From positions 1 through 8,249 of the forward strand of contig CAYOPI010000100.1 in NCBI GenBank assembly GCA_964405825.1: 8,249 nucleotides of DNA. Reading direction: 5' to 3'. The position numbers were made by a program, and so were the translations under genes. This DNA comes from JBHJGM01 sp964405825. Its GTDB lineage: Bacteria > Verrucomicrobiota > Verrucomicrobiia > Opitutales > JBHJGM01. The notes under the pieces were generated by a model, which saw nothing but the letters and a program-made list of their open reading frames with translations, had not been told where the DNA came from and ran no database searches. Shown in pieces: positions 5,809 to 8,249 of the stretch. Each line of letters opens with the position of its first letter. The first letter of the stretch is position 1.

Positions 5809-6564
5809 TCACGCCGGCGTCCAGACCGAGGCGTGGACCATCGTCCACTGGAACTTGCGGGGGGTCTCGGCGATGAGCATGGGCAGGTTGGCCGCGCGCA
5901 GGCGCTGGAGGCCACGCTCTTCGAGGACGCGGGCGACGGCGGCTTCGGGTTCGGGTTCGTCGCGGTGGCCGCCCAGCCAGTTGGCCGGCGGGGTGTAGTC
6001 GGCCAGGTAGGTGTAGGGCGTGGTGAGGATGAACTGGCCGCCGGGCTTGATCAGGGAGGGCACGCGGTCAAAGAAGCGCAGGGGCTCGGGCAGTCGGCAG
6101 ATCAGGTTGGCCGCGAGGACGACGTCGAAGGTGCCCAGATCCGCACGGAGGTTGCAGGCGTCGCCCACCTCGAAGGCGCACCGGGCGGCCTCGATACCCT
6201 CGGGCACGCGCGCGGTCGCCGGGAGGCTCTGTTCACCGTGGAGGGGGCGCTCGTAGCGCAACGCGCCGTCTTGGGCGATCGCCGAGGCCGCCTCGATGAA
6301 TCGCGCCGAGAAGTCGATGCCGATGACCTCGGTGCAGTGACGCGCCAGTTCCAGGGACGCCCGCCCCACCGCACAGCCGATGTCGAGGGCACGCGCGTTT
6401 GAGGGAACGGCAGGCACGTCCAGGGTTTCGGTCACGCTGCGGGTGGCGAAGTCCAGGGCGCCCTGCGGGCCCTCTTCCCAGGGCAGGACTTCCTCCGGCG
6501 CGCCGTAGTGGAAAAGCAGATACTCGTGGAGGAGCTTGTCGGTTTCGTAGGGGTTCTCAGACAT
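5809..6564 (-). CDS. Stand-alone putative 4-mercaptohistidine N1-methyltransferase (OvoA C-terminal-type)
   Basis: This 251-residue class I SAM-dependent methyltransferase matches the C-terminal methyltransferase domain of the ovothiol enzyme OvoA. The family start NPYETDKLLHEYLLFHYGAP (4-23) is very characteristic. The AdoMet-binding motif DIGCAVGR is at 61-68, the acidic end of strand 2 is in VIGIDFS (80-86), strand 4 is FDVVLAANL (146-154), and the C-terminal signature RKFQWTMVHASVW lies at 236-248. In ovothiol synthesis this domain methylates the imidazole of 4-mercaptohistidine. Here it is a separate gene, and no OvoA sulfoxide synthase is present in the window, so the substrate could come from a distant gene or differ. 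The ATG at 6564 was preferred over a TTG two codons earlier because it places NPYETD near the N terminus. It lies after an intrinsic terminator and before lemA (42 bp), perhaps as the first gene of that unit. Confidence 0.85.
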   Translation of the reverse strand: MSENPYETDKLLHEYLLFHYGAPEEVLPWEEGPQGALDFATRSVTETLDVPAVPSNARALDIGCAVGRASLELARHCTEVIGIDFSARFIEAASAIAQDGALRYERPLHGEQSLPATARVPEGIEAARCAFEVGDACNLRADLGTFDVVLAANLICRLPEPLRFFDRVPSLIKPGGQFILTTPYTYLADYTPPANWLGGHRDEPEPEAAVARVLEERGLQRLRAANLPMLIAETPRKFQWTMVHASVWTPA

Positions 6565-6621
6565 GTTCAATCAGCGGCGAATGAGGAAAGGCCAGCGAAG
6601 CGGGTCCGGGCCTGGCTGGCC

Positions 6622-6657
6622 AAAGAAAAAGGCGGGACCGCCAAACGATCCCGCCTT
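6622..6657 (-). terminator. Intrinsic terminator of the M29-like gene
   Basis: On the - strand, AAGGCGGGA pairs perfectly with TCCCGCCTT (9 bp; + strand arms 6629-6637 and 6649-6657, 11-base loop) and is followed by TTTTTCTTT. It begins 23 bases after the stop codon of the M29-like gene. This is a classic Rho-independent terminator, and it separates that gene from the methyltransferase-lemA unit downstream. Confidence 0.9.
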
Positions 6658-6680
6658 CAAAGCGTGTCCTCGGGCGCCGA

Positions 6681-7856
6681 TCAGGCGACCGGCTCGGCGG
6701 CTTCCTGCTCAACCAGGCCCACGAGGAAGGCCGAGGGCTGGTAGTGCTGGATGAGGACCTCGGTCTTGCCGTCCTTGATCATGCGCACTTCCGGCAGGCG
6801 AATCTCCGGAGTCTTGTGCGGGGCGTAGAGGACGTCGTCGTGCGAAGCGTTGAGGCGCTCCTTGAAGAGGTCGGGGGTGAGCTTGCCGCCCAGGTGGTCG
6901 TCGCGACCGGTGGCGATGTGGACGGTGCCGAAGATCTTCTCGTCCTGAATGTCGCGGCCGGAGAAGGGCAGAATCTGCGTGCCAAAGCCCAACTCGCCGA
7001 GGGCGCCCGTCATGGGGTCATCCTGGAGCTTGTCGTTGTGGGCCTTGATCTTCTCGTAGTCGCCGTAGAGCAGGCGGGATTTCTTGATGAAGCCGTTCTC
7101 GACGGTCAGCATGCCGAGCGTCTCGTCGTCGTACTTGAAGGGGAACTGGCCTTCGCCGCTCTCGGGCACGAAGTAGACCTCGCCGGCAGGCAGGTTGGCC
7201 ACGTCGGGCTTGCCGGGAGGGCAGAGACCATGGCTCTTCTGGGCTTCCTGGCCATTGCAATGCAGGACCAGGGTGGTGCGTTGGCCTTCGACCTCGAAGT
7301 CCAGCTCGAAGCGGTCGGCCTGGGTCAGCCCGAGGCGGAGCTTCTCGGCGTCGGCGCTGACGAGGTTGTAGTCCACCGACAGGCCCGAATCCACGATGAT
7401 CTGATTGAGCCCGTGGAGGGTCGCCCCGCGGAAACCGTACTGCTTGCACTTGGCCGTGAGCGGCGCGGTCGCCGAGAACGTCGAGACCGTCAGGATAATG
7501 TCGTACTTGGAGTAGATGTCGCGGTCGAGGCTGAGGTGCTTGCCGGTCGGGTCGTAGCAGTCGTCCTCCATGTCGAGGTTGGAGCCGCCGCTCTCTTTGT
7601 AGGCGTAGATCTCACCGCCCTTGTAATTGAGTTCCTCGAGCCCGCCGTTCTTGAAGCCCTTGTAGAAGACTTCGTAACCATAGTTCTGGATGGAGAGGGA
7701 CTCGTCCTGGAGGAACCGGAAGTCCTCGATGTCACTGGGGTCCGGCAGATCGATGAGGATGCAAAGACGTTCGCCGTTGCCTTCTCCGAAGCAGGTACGC
7801 ATCAGGCGGTTGAGGGAAAACGGCTCAAACTGACGTTCGTTGGCGTTGAGTATCAT
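6681..7856 (-). CDS. M29-like (aminopeptidase T-like) putative metallopeptidase
   Basis: This 391-residue protein resembles family M29 aminopeptidases (AmpS/aminopeptidase T), which remove N-terminal residues from peptides using two metal ions. In its C-terminal half the metal-ligand series of that family appears in order with similar spacing: E226 in NLPAGEVYF, E288 in LGELGFGT, H313 in GTVHIATG, and H339/D341 in SHDDVLY. DEKIFGTVHIATGRDDHLGG is the most typical stretch. The N-terminal half (1-180) is acidic and not recognisable to me beyond LCILIDLPDP. There is no signal peptide or membrane segment, so it is probably cytoplasmic. The ATG at 7856 was chosen because a GGAG lies ten bases before it, and the 40-codon in-frame extension upstream is arginine-rich and lacks family features. 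It is a single gene with its own terminator. M29-type fold is likely; peptidase activity and substrate are inferred. Confidence 0.65.
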   Translation of the reverse strand: MILNANERQFEPFSLNRLMRTCFGEGNGERLCILIDLPDPSDIEDFRFLQDESLSIQNYGYEVFYKGFKNGGLEELNYKGGEIYAYKESGGSNLDMEDDCYDPTGKHLSLDRDIYSKYDIILTVSTFSATAPLTAKCKQYGFRGATLHGLNQIIVDSGLSVDYNLVSADAEKLRLGLTQADRFELDFEVEGQRTTLVLHCNGQEAQKSHGLCPPGKPDVANLPAGEVYFVPESGEGQFPFKYDDETLGMLTVENGFIKKSRLLYGDYEKIKAHNDKLQDDPMTGALGELGFGTQILPFSGRDIQDEKIFGTVHIATGRDDHLGGKLTPDLFKERLNASHDDVLYAPHKTPEIRLPEVRMIKDGKTEVLIQHYQPSAFLVGLVEQEAAEPVA

Positions 7857-7889
7857 TACGGGGAATCTCCGTTTCTGGCAGTTAAAGGT

Positions 7890-7926
7890 GGGGCGAACGG
7901 CCCTGCGCCGCAGATGCCCCTTTTTT
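7890..7926 (+). terminator. GC-rich hairpin followed by six T (rightward terminator-like)
   Basis: GGGGC (7890-7894) can pair with GCCCC (7916-7920), which is followed directly by TTTTTT. Inside lies CTGCG-C-CGCAG (7903-7913). GGGC (7891-7894) can instead pair with GCCC (7900-7903), giving two exclusive folds. No + strand gene ends here; the preceding gene is on the - strand. It could stop antisense transcription, or be a hairpin in the 5' leader of the M29-like mRNA. The outer stem has only five pairs, so the call is weak. Confidence 0.3.
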
Positions 7927-8023
7927 GAGCTCCAAAGGAGTCGTGGACAGCGAAGGAATGTCAAACCATGGCCCAAGATGACGCAAACGCTTTCCCGAAA
8001 TCAGGGCAAATTGAGTTGTCGAT

Positions 8024-8112
8024 GGTTGCAGAATCGAGGCCTGGAGCGCATTTGGCCCGGTCGGGTGAAATCCGGACGGGATTTCAGAAAAGACCTGAGA
8101 CGGGTTGCAGAA
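8024..8112 (+). repeat. 10-bp direct repeat GGTTGCAGAA x2 in intergenic region
   Basis: GGTTGCAGAA occurs at 8024-8033 and 8103-8112, 79 bp apart, flanking the dyad at 8066-8086. The flanking bases do not match, so this is not part of a longer duplication. It may be a pair of binding sites or chance. Confidence 0.3.
8066..8086. promoter_or_regulatory. Operator-like dyad TGAAATCC-N5-GGATTTCA
   Basis: The arms TGAAATCC (8066-8073) and GGATTTCA (8079-8086) are perfect inverted repeats with a 5-base spacer, in the region between two divergent genes. A further GAAATC occurs at 7997-8002. This geometry suits a dimeric transcription factor; a small hairpin in a leader RNA is the alternative. No T-run follows it, so a terminator is unlikely. 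The regulator cannot be named. Confidence 0.4.
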
Positions 8113-8179
8113 AGGGTGGACGGGGGCTATTGTCACCATGTAGTTTCAAAAGAAATTACCTGCAATCTTCCCCCACCCC

Positions 8180-8249
8180 ATGTTCCCCGCCCGCTTGTTT
8201 GTATCCCTCGGTGTGTTCTGTCTTGCCGCGCTGGCGAAACCGCTGGCAC
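8180..8249 (+). CDS. Start of a probable secreted protein gene (3' end outside window)
   Basis: The frame opens at ATG 8180 and stays open to the window edge. The 23 visible residues look like a Sec signal peptide: a basic residue (R5), then a hydrophobic run LFVSLGVFCLAALA, then small residues around ALA and PLA that could be signal peptidase I sites. The single cysteine is not in a good lipobox, so a lipoprotein is less likely. No ribosome-binding site is seen. The mature protein lies beyond the window, so its function cannot be stated. Confidence 0.5.
   Translation, partial: MFPARLFVSLGVFCLAALAKPLA

Larger units (their letters stand above)
7857..8179. other. 323-bp divergent intergenic region
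   Basis: This stretch separates the M29-like gene (- strand) from the signal-peptide gene (+ strand) and must hold both promoters. It contains a hairpin with a T-run (7890-7926), a consensus TTGACA on the - strand (7964-7959) without a convincing -10 partner, an 8-bp perfect dyad (8066-8086), and a 10-bp direct repeat GGTTGCAGAA (8024-8033 and 8103-8112). An 85-codon open frame on the - strand here has no recognisable features and is not called as a gene. Confidence 0.6.

Noticed and set aside
5811..5820. Palindrome ACGCCGGCGT, with a related CGCCGGCG at 3476-3483
   Set aside because: It encodes the normal C terminus of the methyltransferase, and short GC-only palindromes are expected by chance at this base composition.
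6744..7928. 394-codon + strand open frame opposite the M29-like gene
   Set aside because: Its product is a low-complexity run rich in V, L, E, A and G with no recognisable motif; it is a by-product of GC-rich codon use in the real gene on the other strand.
7882..8139. 85-codon - strand open frame in the intergenic region
   Set aside because: It has no recognisable motif, overlaps the likely leader of the M29-like gene, and covers the regulatory-looking dyad.
1..8249. tRNA, rRNA, CRISPR arrays, transposases or integrases
   Set aside because: I saw no cloverleaf, no regularly spaced repeats and no recombinase-like reading frame in the window.

Overview
The window is GC-rich bacterial chromosome with one sharply lower-GC block in the middle. 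Hand counts of sample 60-base lines give 41/60 G+C at 2281-2340 and 43/60 at 5401-5460, but 30/60 at 4021-4080 and 29/60 at 4561-4620. A free-standing 4-mercaptohistidine N1-methyltransferase, a GluQ-RS with an eroded zinc site and a LemA/M48 pair would fit a Verrucomicrobiota (Opitutales-like) genome. That placement is a guess from gene content, with no marker gene to confirm it.

Left (1-1500, + strand): the 3' part of a glutamyl-Q tRNA(Asp) synthetase gene, then a complete Dps-like ferritin gene. A 14-bp perfect stem-loop closes this block; it also encodes the last codons of the convergent M48 gene.

Centre (1463-6564, mostly - strand): in transcription order, a 4-mercaptohistidine methyltransferase, lemA, and a large membrane M48 (HtpX-like) protease. 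lemA and its M48 partner are normally adjacent. Here they are split by a compact two-gene restriction-modification cassette (3488-5165): a NotI-family restriction endonuclease (- strand) and a D12-class N6-adenine methyltransferase (+ strand). The cassette genes are transcribed divergently from start codons only 10 bp apart. Their stop codons lie 12 bp from the M48 start and 4 bp from the lemA stop, so the cassette fits the intergenic gap almost without spare sequence. The endonuclease reads in the same direction as lemA and M48, the methylase against them.

Right (6565-8249): an intrinsic terminator, a - strand gene for an M29-like (aminopeptidase T-like) putative metallopeptidase, a 323-bp intergenic region with an operator-like 8-bp dyad and short repeats, and the start of a + strand gene beginning with a likely signal peptide and running off the window.

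The most interesting item is the cassette. A NotI-type endonuclease paired with an adenine methyltransferase cannot be protected at the A-free NotI site GCGGCCGC, so the pair should have a different, A-containing recognition sequence. Its placement inside the lemA-M48 unit also raises a regulatory question.
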